A stretch of 23,275 nucleotides of DNA from CAZXCK01 sp964639225 (GTDB taxonomy: Bacteria > Chloroflexota > Anaerolineae > Aggregatilineales > Phototrophicaceae). The position numbers were made by a program, and so were the translations under genes. The stretch spans positions 1 through 23,275 of the forward strand of contig CAZXCK010000067.1 of assembly GCA_964639225.1 (NCBI GenBank). The letters run 5' to 3'. Below the pieces are notes generated by a model, which saw only the letters and a program-made list of their open reading frames with translations, made no database searches and was not told the origin of the DNA. Every line of letters starts with the position of its first letter. Position 1 is the first letter of the stretch. Positions 15,122-23,270 of this stretch are shown one piece after another.

Positions 15122-15150
15122 TTGCCAGCCAGCCTACTTGTTTTTACACT
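15122..15150 (+). promoter_or_regulatory. Sigma-70-like promoter of the alpha/beta hydrolase gene
   Basis: TTGCCA (15122-15127), 17 bp, TACACT (15145-15150). The predicted start is near 15157, about 29 nt before the ATG at 15186. Confidence 0.5.
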
Positions 15151-15185
15151 AGGCGGGCAATTCCGCGATCGTATGGACACAACAC

Positions 15186-16034
15186 ATGACAAGTCCCTTT
15201 CCCCTGTACGAATTTGGTGGCAGCGGCCCCGTGCTGAATCTGGCCCCGGCAAACGGATTCCCGCCGGAGACGTATCGCCCGCTGCTTGAACCCTTGGCGG
15301 CGAACTATCGCGTCATCAGCCTGGTGCCGCGCGCTATGTGGTCCGGGCAGCCGCCCCCGGCCCATCTGGTAGCCTGGCCGGAGATGGTCGTCGACGATCT
15401 GCTGGCAGCGCTGCGGCGGCATGACCTGCGCGACGTTATCGGGGTGGGGCACTCGCTGGGCGGTGTGATGACTCTGCTGGCGGCGGGCATTGAACCGGAG
15501 CGCTTCAGGGCGGTTGTGCTGCTGGACCCGCCGCTGCTTCCCCGGCGCAAACGCTGGCCGATTCGCTGGATACAGCAACTGCGCCTGGACCGGCTTAACC
15601 GGCTGGCTGTCCGCGCCAGCAACCGCCGCGACCGCTTTCCGGATGAGCAGACGGCCTTCAACTACTTCCGGGGTAAGCCACTGTTTTCTGACTGGTCCGA
15701 CGAGGCGCTGCTCCATTATACGCGTACGCTGCGTCCCGGCAGTAACGGCGGCCTGACCCTGGCCTGGCCGCGCGACTGGGAAGCCTATTACTTCCGCACA
15801 CTCTATACGGGTGTGTGGGCGCACCTGACCCAAATACCTGCATCGCTGCCCGTTCTGCTGCTGCGCGGTGAACACAGCAACACCCTGTCGCCAGTCGCTG
15901 TCGAGCGTGCGCGCCGCCTGCTGCCTCACCTGTGCTGCGCCGAAATCGCCGGGCACGGGCATTTGTTTCCACAGTCCGCGCCAGACCTTACCCGGCAGCA
16001 GATTGCCGGATGGCTGGCAAGCCTGCCGGCGTGA
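15186..16034 (+). CDS. Alpha/beta-hydrolase fold protein
   Basis: A 282-residue soluble enzyme. The nucleophile elbow V-G-H-S-L-G-G places Ser90 as catalytic. An early L-N-L-A-P-A-N-G-F-P-P-E segment corresponds to the oxyanion-hole H-G-x loop, here with N-G instead of H-G. The acid is probably in L-L-R-G-E-H-S-N and the base His in G-H-G-H-L-F-P near the C-terminus. A helical lid with many Arg and Trp lies between (about 115-200). Substrate is unknown; hydrolases of this type include esterases, haloperoxidase-like enzymes and C-C hydrolases. It is monocistronic, divergent from the lutA-like gene. No clear Shine-Dalgarno precedes the ATG. Confidence 0.85.
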   Translation: MTSPFPLYEFGGSGPVLNLAPANGFPPETYRPLLEPLAANYRVISLVPRAMWSGQPPPAHLVAWPEMVVDDLLAALRRHDLRDVIGVGHSLGGVMTLLAAGIEPERFRAVVLLDPPLLPRRKRWPIRWIQQLRLDRLNRLAVRASNRRDRFPDEQTAFNYFRGKPLFSDWSDEALLHYTRTLRPGSNGGLTLAWPRDWEAYYFRTLYTGVWAHLTQIPASLPVLLLRGEHSNTLSPVAVERARRLLPHLCCAEIAGHGHLFPQSAPDLTRQQIAGWLASLPA

Positions 16035-16089
16035 TTAATGCAGCGATGATGAGCGCCTAATCTGGTTTTATATGTTCGCTTAAGCGTTG

Positions 16090-16118
16090 TTCACAGTTAC
16101 TTCGGATCGCTCTAATGT
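16090..16118 (+). promoter_or_regulatory. Possible promoter of the fasciclin gene
   Basis: TTCACA (16090-16095), a 17-bp spacer and TAATGT (16113-16118). Transcription would start near 16125, giving a leader of about 67 nt with GGAG 8 nt before the ATG. Confidence 0.35.
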
Positions 16119-16191
16119 GAACCGGTCATGCTTTCCCACATGCGCTGCAACCGGGCGCTATTGACCTTATGAGCATTACTGGAGAATATCG

Positions 16192-17232
16192 ATGCGTAAG
16201 TTGTACACTCTGTTACTCGTAATTGGCCTGCTGGCTCTGGCTGTAGTCCCCGCTGCCGCCCAGGACGACCCCACCATCGCCGACCTGGTTGTGTCATCCA
16301 GCGAAGCTGAAGAAGCCGAGTTCACCGTGCTGCTGGCCGCTGTCCAGGCTGCCGATCCCGTGTTCCTGGAACTGCTGTCTGATTCCGATGAAGGCCTGAC
16401 CGTCTTCGCGCCGACCGACGCGGCTTTCGGCGAGCTGCTGGATGCGCTGGGCATGACCGCCGAGGAACTGCTGGCCGAGACCGACCTGCTAAATGAGGTG
16501 TTGGCCTACCATGTCTTGCCTGGTGTCTTCTACGCTGAGGATGTTGTAGCGCTGGATGGCGTTTACGTCGGCACCTACCTGGATGGTAAAGCCGTATCTG
16601 TGAGTGTGGAAGACGGCAGTGTGTTCATCGATGACTCCGAAGTTGTCTCCGCCGATGTTGAGGCTGCCAACGGTATCGTCCATGTGATCGACAGCGTGCT
16701 GCTGCCGGCTGAAGTCGAAGACGAAGAGATGCTGGAAATGATGGAAACTATGGAAGAGGCGCAAGAAGAGCCGACCATGTCCATCACGGAGATCGTTGTC
16801 GAAGCCGCCAGCGCTGAAGAAGCTGAATTCACCGTGCTGCTGGCCGCCGTCCAGGCCGCCGACCCCGCCGTGCTCGAAGAGCTGTCTGAGGGTGGCCCCT
16901 ACACCGTGTTTGCTCCGACTGACGCCGCCTTCGCCGCCGCCCTGGAAGCCCTGGGCCTGACCGCCGAGGAACTGCTGGCCGAGACCGAGCTGCTGACTGA
17001 AATCCTGGCCTACCATGTGGTGCTGGGTTCCTTCACCACGCTGGACTTCGGCATCATTATCGAGCTGGCCGGTATGGACGCGGATATGCCCAGCTTCGCC
17101 ACTGCGCTGGGCACGCCCATCGCGCTGACCGATGAGGGTGTCAACGAAGCGGGTGTGGTTGACTTTGACATCATGGCGACCAACGGCGTCATCCATGTCA
17201 TCGACGGTGTGCTGCTGCCGCCGGAAGAATAA
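16192..17232 (+). CDS. Secreted protein with two fasciclin (FAS1) domains
   Basis: A 346-residue exported protein. The signal peptide is residues 1-23 (cleavage A-A-A/Q). FAS1 domain 1 spans about 28-165 and domain 2 about 198-345. Each has the FAS1 landmarks: F-T-V-L-L-A-A-V-Q-A-A-D, the H1 box T-V-F-A-P-T-D-A-A-F, L-A-Y-H-V and the H2-like box I-V/I-H-V-I-D-x-V-L-L-P. The two domains are very similar in DNA as well as protein, indicating internal duplication. An acidic Met/Glu-rich linker (about 175-195) joins them. There is no C-terminal anchor, so it may be released or loosely surface-bound. FAS1 domains mediate adhesion and matrix binding. An intrinsic terminator follows. Confidence 0.93.
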   Translation: MRKLYTLLLVIGLLALAVVPAAAQDDPTIADLVVSSSEAEEAEFTVLLAAVQAADPVFLELLSDSDEGLTVFAPTDAAFGELLDALGMTAEELLAETDLLNEVLAYHVLPGVFYAEDVVALDGVYVGTYLDGKAVSVSVEDGSVFIDDSEVVSADVEAANGIVHVIDSVLLPAEVEDEEMLEMMETMEEAQEEPTMSITEIVVEAASAEEAEFTVLLAAVQAADPAVLEELSEGGPYTVFAPTDAAFAAALEALGLTAEELLAETELLTEILAYHVVLGSFTTLDFGIIIELAGMDADMPSFATALGTPIALTDEGVNEAGVVDFDIMATNGVIHVIDGVLLPPEE

Positions 17233-17267
17233 ACCGCGCGCCAGCTAAACCACAAAGCAGGTTACCG

Positions 17268-17308
17268 CAAGGGCCATCTCAGTTCGGGATGGCCCTTGTT
17301 TTTGTTTG
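17268..17308 (+). terminator. Rho-independent terminator of the fasciclin gene
   Basis: CAAGGGCCATC (17268-17278) pairs with GATGGCCCTTG (17288-17298) in an 11-bp perfect stem with a 9-nt loop, followed by TTTTTGTTTG. The T-tract is only on the plus strand. Confidence 0.9.
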
Positions 17309-17317
17309 TCAGGTTGC

Positions 17318-18973
17318 TTACTGCTCGTTGATGATGCTGAACACCATCGGGCGGCGTTTGGTCTCGTTGTAGAGCACGCGGCTGATGCTCTCCTGCAGGC
17401 GGTCGCGGCGGCGTCCGTTGCTGCTGCGATCGTTGTGCAGCACGTCCTGGATGGTGCCGCGTACCAGTTCCAGCAGCTCGTCGGAGTCGCGCAGGTAGAC
17501 AAACCCGCGCGAGATGATCTCCGGGTGGCCGATGATCTCGCCGGTGTCTTTCTTCACGTTGACCGCCACCAGCAAGAAGCCGTCCTTCGCCAGAATTTCG
17601 CGGTCGCGGATGACGATGCGGCCAATGTCGCCCACACCGCTGCCGTCCACGAAGACGTAGCCACCAGGGACGCGCTCACCCAGGCGAATGCCGTGCTTGT
17701 CGATCTCCAGCACGCGCCCGTTTTCCACCGTAAAGACGTTCTCCGCCGGGATGCCGGACTGGATCGCCAGCTTGGCGTTCTCGGTCAGGTGGCGCAGTTC
17801 GCCGTGAACGGGCAGGAAGTACTTGGGACGTACCAGGTGGATCATCAGTTTCATCTCTTCCTGGTTGCCATGCCCGGAGACGTGGACACGCTCAATCGGG
17901 TCATAGACCAGGTTCGCGCCGCGCTGGATCAGCTTGTTGATGTTGCGGCTGACCATCTCTTCGTTGCCAGGGATGGGATGCGACGACAGCACAATGGTGT
18001 CGCCTTTTTCCACGTCGAGCTGACGATGACGGCCCATCGCCATGCGCGCCAGCACCGCCGACGGCTCGCCCTGAGAGCCGGTCACCATGATGACCAGCTT
18101 GTGGGGCTGGATGCTGTTGATCTTGCCCAGGTCGATAAACAGGTCTTCGGGCGCGTCCAGGATGCCCAGCTTCAGCGCCATGTCGATGTTCTTCTGCATG
18201 CTGTAGCCAGCGATGCTGATCTTGCGCCCGTAACGCTGGGCGACGTTCGCCACCTGCTGCACGCGCGAGATGAGCGAGGCGAAAGTGGCGACCATAATGC
18301 GCCCTTTGGCCTGCTGGAACACGCGGTCAAAAGCCGGGTCGATGGTCGTCTCTGAGGGCGTCCAGCCGGCTTTGTCGGCGTTGGTGCTGTCGCCCATCAG
18401 CAGCAGCACGCCCTCATTGGAGAAGCGCGCCAGCCGGGCGTAGTCCGGGCGTTTGCCGTCTACGGGCGTGTTGTCGAACTTGTAATCGCCGGTGTGGACA
18501 ATGATGCCGTGCGGCGTGTAGATGCCGAAGCCCACACAATCCGGGATGCTGTGTGTCACATGGAAGCTTTCGACCTTGAACGGCCCGATGTTGAGGACAT
18601 CACCCGCATGGAACACGTTGATTTTGGTCTGGTCCAGCAGCCTGGCGTCCAGCAGCTTGACTTCCAGCAGGCCGGCGGTCAGCGGTGTGGCGTAGATGGG
18701 CGTGCCCTTGAAGGCGTCCAGTACATGCGCCACCGCGCCGATGTGATCCTCGTGGCCGTGTGTATAGATGATGCCGTGAATTTTCAGGTCCGTCCGTTCG
18801 GTGAGGTAACGGAAGTCGGGGATGATGTAATCCACGCCGTGCATGTCGTTAGCGGGGAACATCACGCCGGTGTCGATAATCAGGGCGTCGTTGCCCATCT
18901 CGATTACCGTCATGTTTTTGCCAATTTCCCCCAGTCCGCCCAGGGGTACGATGCGAAGTTTAGGTTTTGCCAT
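17318..18973 (-). CDS. rnj: Ribonuclease J (metallo-beta-lactamase/beta-CASP RNase)
   Basis: A 551-residue RNA-processing enzyme combining 5'-3' exonuclease and endonuclease activity in mRNA decay and rRNA maturation. It starts M-A-K-P-K-L-R-I-V-P-L-G-G-L-G-E-I-G-K-N-M, the family's N-terminal signature. The zinc motif is T-H-G-H-E-D-H-I-G (HxHxDH), with H-V-T-H-S-I-P-D and H-T-G-D-Y-K-F-D supplying further ligands. The beta-CASP region contains L-L-M-G-D-S-T-N-A-D, V-T-G-S-Q-G-E-P, L-S-S-H-P-I-P-G-N-E and H-V-S-G-H-G. The RNase J C-terminal domain ends F-S-I-I-N-E-Q. Length matches RNase J. The frame opens at 19000, but ATG 18973 gives the family-typical N-terminus; upstream ATGs at 19000/18997 lie in a hairpin loop. 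Confidence 0.95.
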   Translation of the reverse strand: MAKPKLRIVPLGGLGEIGKNMTVIEMGNDALIIDTGVMFPANDMHGVDYIIPDFRYLTERTDLKIHGIIYTHGHEDHIGAVAHVLDAFKGTPIYATPLTAGLLEVKLLDARLLDQTKINVFHAGDVLNIGPFKVESFHVTHSIPDCVGFGIYTPHGIIVHTGDYKFDNTPVDGKRPDYARLARFSNEGVLLLMGDSTNADKAGWTPSETTIDPAFDRVFQQAKGRIMVATFASLISRVQQVANVAQRYGRKISIAGYSMQKNIDMALKLGILDAPEDLFIDLGKINSIQPHKLVIMVTGSQGEPSAVLARMAMGRHRQLDVEKGDTIVLSSHPIPGNEEMVSRNINKLIQRGANLVYDPIERVHVSGHGNQEEMKLMIHLVRPKYFLPVHGELRHLTENAKLAIQSGIPAENVFTVENGRVLEIDKHGIRLGERVPGGYVFVDGSGVGDIGRIVIRDREILAKDGFLLVAVNVKKDTGEIIGHPEIISRGFVYLRDSDELLELVRGTIQDVLHNDRSSNGRRRDRLQESISRVLYNETKRRPMVFSIINEQ

Positions 18974-19267
18974 AACACATTCGACCTGGTTCGCCATCAT
19001 GCGACCAGGTTCATCCTTCCTTTTCTACTCGGTAGAACAATAAAAGCGCGCTGATATCAGGTCCTGTAATCAAAACACCAACGTCCCGTGACCGTTGACC
19101 GGCGCACGGTCTTGCAGCACTTCAATTGTGGTTGTTCCCAACTATGCAGGAACCCACTTAACCGCGCGGCAGAGGCGCGGACATTGCCATTTGAATAGGC
19201 TCATCGCGAGATGAGCGCGCTCACCAACAATGTGAGCGTCAGTTTTGTATCAGTCAAGGACATTATA
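18974..19267 (-). promoter_or_regulatory. RNase J promoter and long structured 5' leader
   Basis: This stretch between RNase J and the next gene has no credible ORF. On the minus strand an extended -10 (TG-T-TATAAT; TATAAT at 19267-19262) predicts a start near 19255, hence a leader of about 280 nt. By eye it folds into a series of hairpins: CGCTCAC/GTGAGCG; GCTCATC-TCGC-GATGAGC; CCGCGC/GCGCGG; GTGGGTTCC with GGAAC-AA-CCAC; a GACCG/CGGTC element; and next to the start codon a 10-bp stem ACCTGGT-CGC/GCG-A-ACCAGGT (19010-18984). CTGATA (19253-19248) can pair with TATCAG (19056-19051), closing a roughly 200-nt domain. It may autoregulate RNase J or be a separate RNA; no Rfam-type family is recognised. 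Confidence 0.5.
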
Positions 19268-19310
19268 ACATAACCGAACGTTATATTTTAGCCTCGCTTT
19301 ATATTAACAT

Positions 19311-19330
19311 CACCGGCGCGAGAGCCGGTG
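19311..19330 (-). terminator. Weak hairpin after the GCS2-like gene
   Basis: CACCGGC (19311-19317) and GCCGGTG (19324-19330) form a 7-bp stem with a 6-nt loop, 9 bp downstream of the minus-strand stop at 19340. The following sequence is AT-rich (ATGTTAATAT) but not a true T-tract, so termination is likely but not certain. Confidence 0.5.
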
Positions 19331-19339
19331 CGGAGTCGG

Positions 19340-21145
19340 TCAGGCGCCCAGGTAGCGGATGCGAATCGCCTCGTGGATGCGGTTGACGACACGCAGCACG
19401 GCGTCCGGGTTGTGAGAGCCGGGCACGCCGCCTTCTTCCTCGAAAGCGTGGCGCAGAATGCGGCCCCAGTTGCCAGTACTGCGCAGTTTATGGTCGTAGA
19501 TGTACTGCTCGACCGTCTGCGCGGACTGGCCGCTGGGTGGGGCCAGCATTCGCTGAATGCTGATGTACACGTCGTCGATGTCGCGCGGGGTGATGCGTGC
19601 CAGATCCGCCAGATGCTTGTGCATGTAAATGCGTTTCATCTCGTAGAATTCGGCCAGTGACATTTCAGTGCCGGCGGCGGTCTTGAGAATCAAGTCGGTG
19701 CACAGGTGATCTGACTGATTGTGCAGCTCAGCGAAGGTCTGTAAATCCAGCGGGCCGACCAGTGCCCACAGTTCGCGGTCCTCGATCATTGGCTCCAGGT
19801 CGCAGCCGTGCTTGCGGAAGTAACCCTCGACCAGTGTGTGCGTGAACTCGAAGTCGGTCAGCACTGCCGCCTGGCGCGATGCGCTGACGTTGACCGGCAT
19901 GCCGGTGCTTTCCAGTGTGCAGATGCGTTTGTTGTTCTTCAGGTCCGGGCGCAGGCGACCGAGGATGCTGTGCATGGCCGAAATAGGACTGCCCAGCGAG
20001 TCGTCGTAGAGCAGGGCGCGGGCGACGGCGTTGGCGCGCTCGGTTTTGAGGAGCGTCAGGTAGCGGTCGAGGTCGCCGTCGCGCAGATGCGGGTTGAGGG
20101 GCATCTCGATGGTGCGCCCGGTGACAGTCGTCTGGCGCAAATGTTCGCGAGCGCACAGCAGTTCCGGGTCGCAGGTGCCGTTGACGAACGGCCCGCCTTT
20201 CAGAATGGCGCTGTTAGCGATGGCCGAGGCGCTGCGCAGCAGCGTATAGAAAGCCAGCAGTCCCAGCGCTTCGGAGCGCCCGGCCAGGTCCAGGTGGATG
20301 TGACAGCCCTGCAGACGGAACGCCTCGACGACATTGGTGTTGGGGTCCATATGATAACGGGCTTTGGCCTGTTCCAGCCGTTCCATATATTCCGGGAAGT
20401 AGCTGTTGGTCTCCGCCATCAGATCGACGGCGGTCTGTACTTTGGCGTTATCTGACAGGCGAAAGTCGCTGAGGGTGGGGTAGCAGGACAGCATGGCTGT
20501 GTGAAGCTGGGTCGAGTCGCTGGCGGCGATGAGTCCCTGCATGATGCCGTCCAGCGAGGCGCGCGTGCGATAATAGCCGACGCCGGGCGCGACATGCACC
20601 TCAATCTGATACTGGCAGGCTTCGCGGTCTACCTGTGGCGTGATGCCCAACCGGCGCGCGTGCGACTGATAAGCGTTGATATATGCCTGCACCTGTTCCT
20701 CGGTGGGCGGGGAGCCGTCGCGGTGGATCAGCCCCAGTTCCAGTTCCGCGCCCAGTGCGCGGATACGGGTCGCGGAGTCGTCGGTGCTGTTGATGTTGGT
20801 GTGGTTGACGCTGGGGTTCAGATTGTAGGGGACGACGCTTTTCGCCATCGACTTGCCGGAACGGTAACGTTTGCTGACGACGCTGCCGAGGATGAACCTG
20901 TGGCCGCCGTGTTCGCCCAGAAAGACGCCCGCGCCGTTGGAATGTTCGCTGTCGCCGTTGTAAAACGTAACGGCTGCGCCGACGATCTGCGAGAGCGCGT
21001 CTAATGGCAGCGAATCGTCGTCGCTGTGTTCGGCGAGATCGTCCAGGGCAGCGTTGAAGGCGCGTTTCTGCCGTTCTATCTCGTCCCAGGGGACAGCCGC
21101 GCTGAAGGCTTCTAACTCCGGATTCGATGGCAGCGCTGTTTCCAT
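19340..21145 (-). CDS. Putative carboxylate-amine ligase, glutamate-cysteine ligase (GCS2)-like, long form
   Basis: A 601-residue soluble protein. Features recalling the GCS2/glutamine-synthetase-like ligase core are G-A-E-L-E-L-G (132-138, a metal-binding E-x-E strand), Y-Q-I-E-V-H-V (about 179-185), G-C-H-I-H-L-D-L (280-287, like G-x-H-I/V-H-V in GCS2), and T-I-E-M-P-L (345-350). The order fits an ATP-dependent enzyme that joins a carboxylate to an amine. It is much longer than YbdK-type GCS2 proteins (about 370 residues); the extra C-terminal about 200 residues include L-E-S-T-G-M-P-V-N-V-S and a helical tail. Substrates are unknown, and the family call rests on motifs only. AAGGG lies 11 nt upstream of the ATG. 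Divergent from icd. Confidence 0.5.
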   Translation of the reverse strand: METALPSNPELEAFSAAVPWDEIERQKRAFNAALDDLAEHSDDDSLPLDALSQIVGAAVTFYNGDSEHSNGAGVFLGEHGGHRFILGSVVSKRYRSGKSMAKSVVPYNLNPSVNHTNINSTDDSATRIRALGAELELGLIHRDGSPPTEEQVQAYINAYQSHARRLGITPQVDREACQYQIEVHVAPGVGYYRTRASLDGIMQGLIAASDSTQLHTAMLSCYPTLSDFRLSDNAKVQTAVDLMAETNSYFPEYMERLEQAKARYHMDPNTNVVEAFRLQGCHIHLDLAGRSEALGLLAFYTLLRSASAIANSAILKGGPFVNGTCDPELLCAREHLRQTTVTGRTIEMPLNPHLRDGDLDRYLTLLKTERANAVARALLYDDSLGSPISAMHSILGRLRPDLKNNKRICTLESTGMPVNVSASRQAAVLTDFEFTHTLVEGYFRKHGCDLEPMIEDRELWALVGPLDLQTFAELHNQSDHLCTDLILKTAAGTEMSLAEFYEMKRIYMHKHLADLARITPRDIDDVYISIQRMLAPPSGQSAQTVEQYIYDHKLRSTGNWGRILRHAFEEEGGVPGSHNPDAVLRVVNRIHEAIRIRYLGA

Positions 21146-21272
21146 GATTGTCTCTACCCTTTGTTACTCTGCGGACCCCGGCGTGCGTGGTGTATTGTCA
21201 ACAATTCACGTATTTACATCAACCTGCAATTCTACACAAGTTTCTGACGGCAATTTGTCCACATCGGTCTCA

Positions 21273-21301
21273 TTGGAAAAAGTCGAGTCTTCCTATAAAA
21301 T
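21273..21301 (+). promoter_or_regulatory. Likely promoter of icd
   Basis: TTGGAA (21273-21278), a 17-bp spacer and TAAAAT (21296-21301), within a clearly AT-rich stretch. The predicted start is near 21308, leaving a leader of about 44 nt with GGAG upstream of the ATG at 21352. Confidence 0.5.
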
Positions 21302-21351
21302 CGCTTACGTTATGTCTTTACATGCCCCACTATCGCAATGGAGAACATAAA

Positions 21352-22605
21352 ATGACTTTTGAAAAGCTCGTAGTGCCCCAGACCGGCCAGAAAATCACCG
21401 CTGCTGCCGGTAAGCTCAACGTGCCAGATAACCCGATTCTGCTGTTCATCGAGGGGGATGGCATCGGTTACGACATCATGACCGCCAGCAAGCGCATCTG
21501 GGATGCCGCTGTCGAGAAAGCCTATAACGGCAATCGCAAAGTCTCGTGGATGGAAGTCTATGCCGGCGAGAAGGCGGCCCAGGTCTATGACGGCAACTTC
21601 ATGCCCGAAGAGACGTTTGACGCGCTGCGCGAGTTCCTGGTGGGCATCAAGGGGCCGCTGACGACGCCGGTGGGTGGTGGTTTCCGCAGCCTCAACGTGA
21701 CTCTGCGCCAGGTGCTGGACCTGTATAGCTGCGTGCGTCCGGTGCGCTGGTTCCGGGGTGTGCCCAGCCCGCTCAAGCGCCCGCAGGATGTGGATGTGGT
21801 GATCTTCCGCGAGAACACCGAGGATATCTATGCCGGCATCGAGTTTGAAGCCGGGACGCCGGAAAACGAAAAGCTGGCGCGTTTCCTGCGTGAAGAGATG
21901 GGCGTCACCAGCTTTTTCGAAGGGGCCGGGCTGGGCGTGAAGCCAATCAGCGCCTTCGGCAGCAAGCGACTGGTGCGCGCCGCCATCCAGTACGCCATCG
22001 ACCGCAAGCGTCCCAGCGTGACGCTGGTCCACAAGGGCAACATCCAGAAGTTCACCGAGGGCGCTTTCCGCAACTGGGGTTACGAAGTGGCCGCCGAGGA
22101 ATTTGGTGAGCAGACGATCTCGTGGGACGAAGTCGCCGAGAAGCACGGTGGCCAGGTGCCGGAAGGTAAAATCCTGATCCAGGACGTGATCGCCGACATC
22201 GCCTTCCAGAAGATGCTGCTGCGCCCGACCGAGCACAGTGTGCTGGCGACGACCAACCTCAACGGTGACTACCTCAGCGATGCGCTGGCCGCCGAGGTGG
22301 GCGGTGTGGGCATCGCTCCTGGCGCGAATATCGGCGATGAGGTGGCGCTGTTCGAGGCCACGCACGGCACCGCGCCCAAGTACACCAACAAGGACGTGGT
22401 CAATCCCGGTTCGCTGCTGTTCAGCGGCGTGATGATGCTGGAGCATCTGGGCTGGTTTGAGGCGGCGGATATGATTACCCGCGCTTACGAGATCACACTG
22501 GACCAGGGCTTCGTGACTTATGACTTCGCCCGCCAGATGGAAGGCGCGACCGAGGTCAGGACCAGCGAGTTCGCCATGCATATCATCAATAATATGCAGA
22601 AATAG
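21352..22605 (+). CDS. icd: NADP-dependent isocitrate dehydrogenase
   Basis: A 417-residue TCA-cycle enzyme oxidising isocitrate to 2-oxoglutarate and CO2 with NADP. It is nearly the E. coli Icd length (416). Visible landmarks are F-I-E-G-D-G-I-G, R-S-L-N-V-T-L-R-Q (substrate loop containing the serine phosphorylated in E. coli), R-E-N-T-E-D-I-Y-A-G-I-E, V-H-K-G-N-I-Q-K-F-T-E and the metal-binding aspartates near N-L-N-G-D-Y-L-S-D. The cofactor region H-G-T-A-P-K-Y...V-N-P-G-S plus V-T-Y-D-F-A-R keeps the Lys-Tyr, Val, Tyr and Arg of NADP-specific enzymes. The frame is open to 21148, but ATG 21352, with GGAG 8 nt upstream, gives the conserved N-terminus. Confidence 0.96.
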   Translation: MTFEKLVVPQTGQKITAAAGKLNVPDNPILLFIEGDGIGYDIMTASKRIWDAAVEKAYNGNRKVSWMEVYAGEKAAQVYDGNFMPEETFDALREFLVGIKGPLTTPVGGGFRSLNVTLRQVLDLYSCVRPVRWFRGVPSPLKRPQDVDVVIFRENTEDIYAGIEFEAGTPENEKLARFLREEMGVTSFFEGAGLGVKPISAFGSKRLVRAAIQYAIDRKRPSVTLVHKGNIQKFTEGAFRNWGYEVAAEEFGEQTISWDEVAEKHGGQVPEGKILIQDVIADIAFQKMLLRPTEHSVLATTNLNGDYLSDALAAEVGGVGIAPGANIGDEVALFEATHGTAPKYTNKDVVNPGSLLFSGVMMLEHLGWFEAADMITRAYEITLDQGFVTYDFARQMEGATEVRTSEFAMHIINNMQK

Positions 22606-22627
22606 CATCTTACGTGGTATAACAGGA

Positions 22628-22656
22628 ACGGGCGCGGCCTTGCTGCGTCCGTTTTT
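22628..22656 (+). terminator. Rho-independent terminator of icd
   Basis: ACGGGCGC (22628-22635) and GCGTCCGT (22645-22652) form an 8-bp stem (one G-U pair) with a 9-nt loop, followed by TTTTT. It lies only 24 bp before the carbonic anhydrase start, so partial read-through could also feed that gene. Confidence 0.75.
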
Positions 22657-22679
22657 GTCTATGGAGAGGATGACCAGCC

Positions 22680-23270
22680 ATGACCCACGCCCTGAACGTT
22701 AAACAGCAGCAGATCATGGATCAGTTAATGGCAGGTAACCGGCGCTTCGCCGGCCAGCAGGCGGAGCATCCCCGGCAGAGCATCGCCCAGCGGCGGCATC
22801 TGCTGCCGGCGCAGTTTCCGATTGCGGCTGTGTTAAGCTGCGCCGACTCGCGCGTGCCACCGGAGATCATCTTCGATCAGGGGTTGGGCGATCTGTTTGT
22901 GGTGCGGGTAGCCGGGAACATCCTCAACGACCATGTGATCGCCTCGCTGGAGTTCGCCACCGTGCAGGTCAAAGCGCCGCTGATTATCGTGATGGGGCAT
23001 TCGCTGTGCGGGGCGGTCCAGGCCAGTCTCAGCGGAGACGTGCTGCCGGGGCATCTGCCGCACATCGCCGCCGAGCTGGAGCCGTCGATCAGCGCCGCCC
23101 GTGCCCACGCTGATGACATCTATATTTACGCCATTCAGCATAACGTCCAGCGCGTCGCCGCCGGGCTGCCGCGCCGCAGTCCGCTGATCGCGCAGGTCAT
23201 CGACAGCGGCCAGTGCGCCGTGCTACCGGCGTACTACGATATGACGTCGGGCGTGGTGGAGCTGTTGTAG
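22680..23270 (+). CDS. Beta-carbonic anhydrase
   Basis: A 196-residue cytoplasmic zinc enzyme interconverting CO2 and bicarbonate. Zinc ligands Cys54 (S-C-A-D-S-R), His107 and Cys110 (G-H-S-L-C-G-A) are present, as is the catalytic Asp56-Arg58 dyad. F-V-V-R-V-A-G-N is the family's conserved strand. The C-terminus is complete (TAG at 23268-23270). It lies 74 bp after icd with GGAGAGG 10 nt before the ATG. Co-location with the CO2-producing icd suggests a link to CO2/bicarbonate balance; this is inference. The order of family motifs fits the prokaryotic plant-type group. Confidence 0.95.
   Translation: MTHALNVKQQQIMDQLMAGNRRFAGQQAEHPRQSIAQRRHLLPAQFPIAAVLSCADSRVPPEIIFDQGLGDLFVVRVAGNILNDHVIASLEFATVQVKAPLIIVMGHSLCGAVQASLSGDVLPGHLPHIAAELEPSISAARAHADDIYIYAIQHNVQRVAAGLPRRSPLIAQVIDSGQCAVLPAYYDMTSGVVELL

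Noticed and set aside
17306..18355. 349-codon plus-strand open frame opposite RNase J
   Set aside because: His/Asp/Val-rich antisense shadow of RNase J.
19051..19253. 6S RNA or tmRNA in the RNase J leader
   Set aside because: Size is near that of 6S RNA, but the fold seems multi-branched rather than one long rod with a central bubble, and no tmRNA acceptor-stem or T-loop sequence is visible. Kept as an unassigned leader.
21148..21351. 68-residue N-terminal extension of isocitrate dehydrogenase
   Set aside because: The extension has no homology to Icd, crosses the AT-rich promoter, and the internal ATG has a good ribosome-binding site and a conserved start.
21310..22608. 432-codon minus-strand open frame opposite icd
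   Set aside because: It is the antisense shadow of the well-conserved icd gene and has no recognisable domain.
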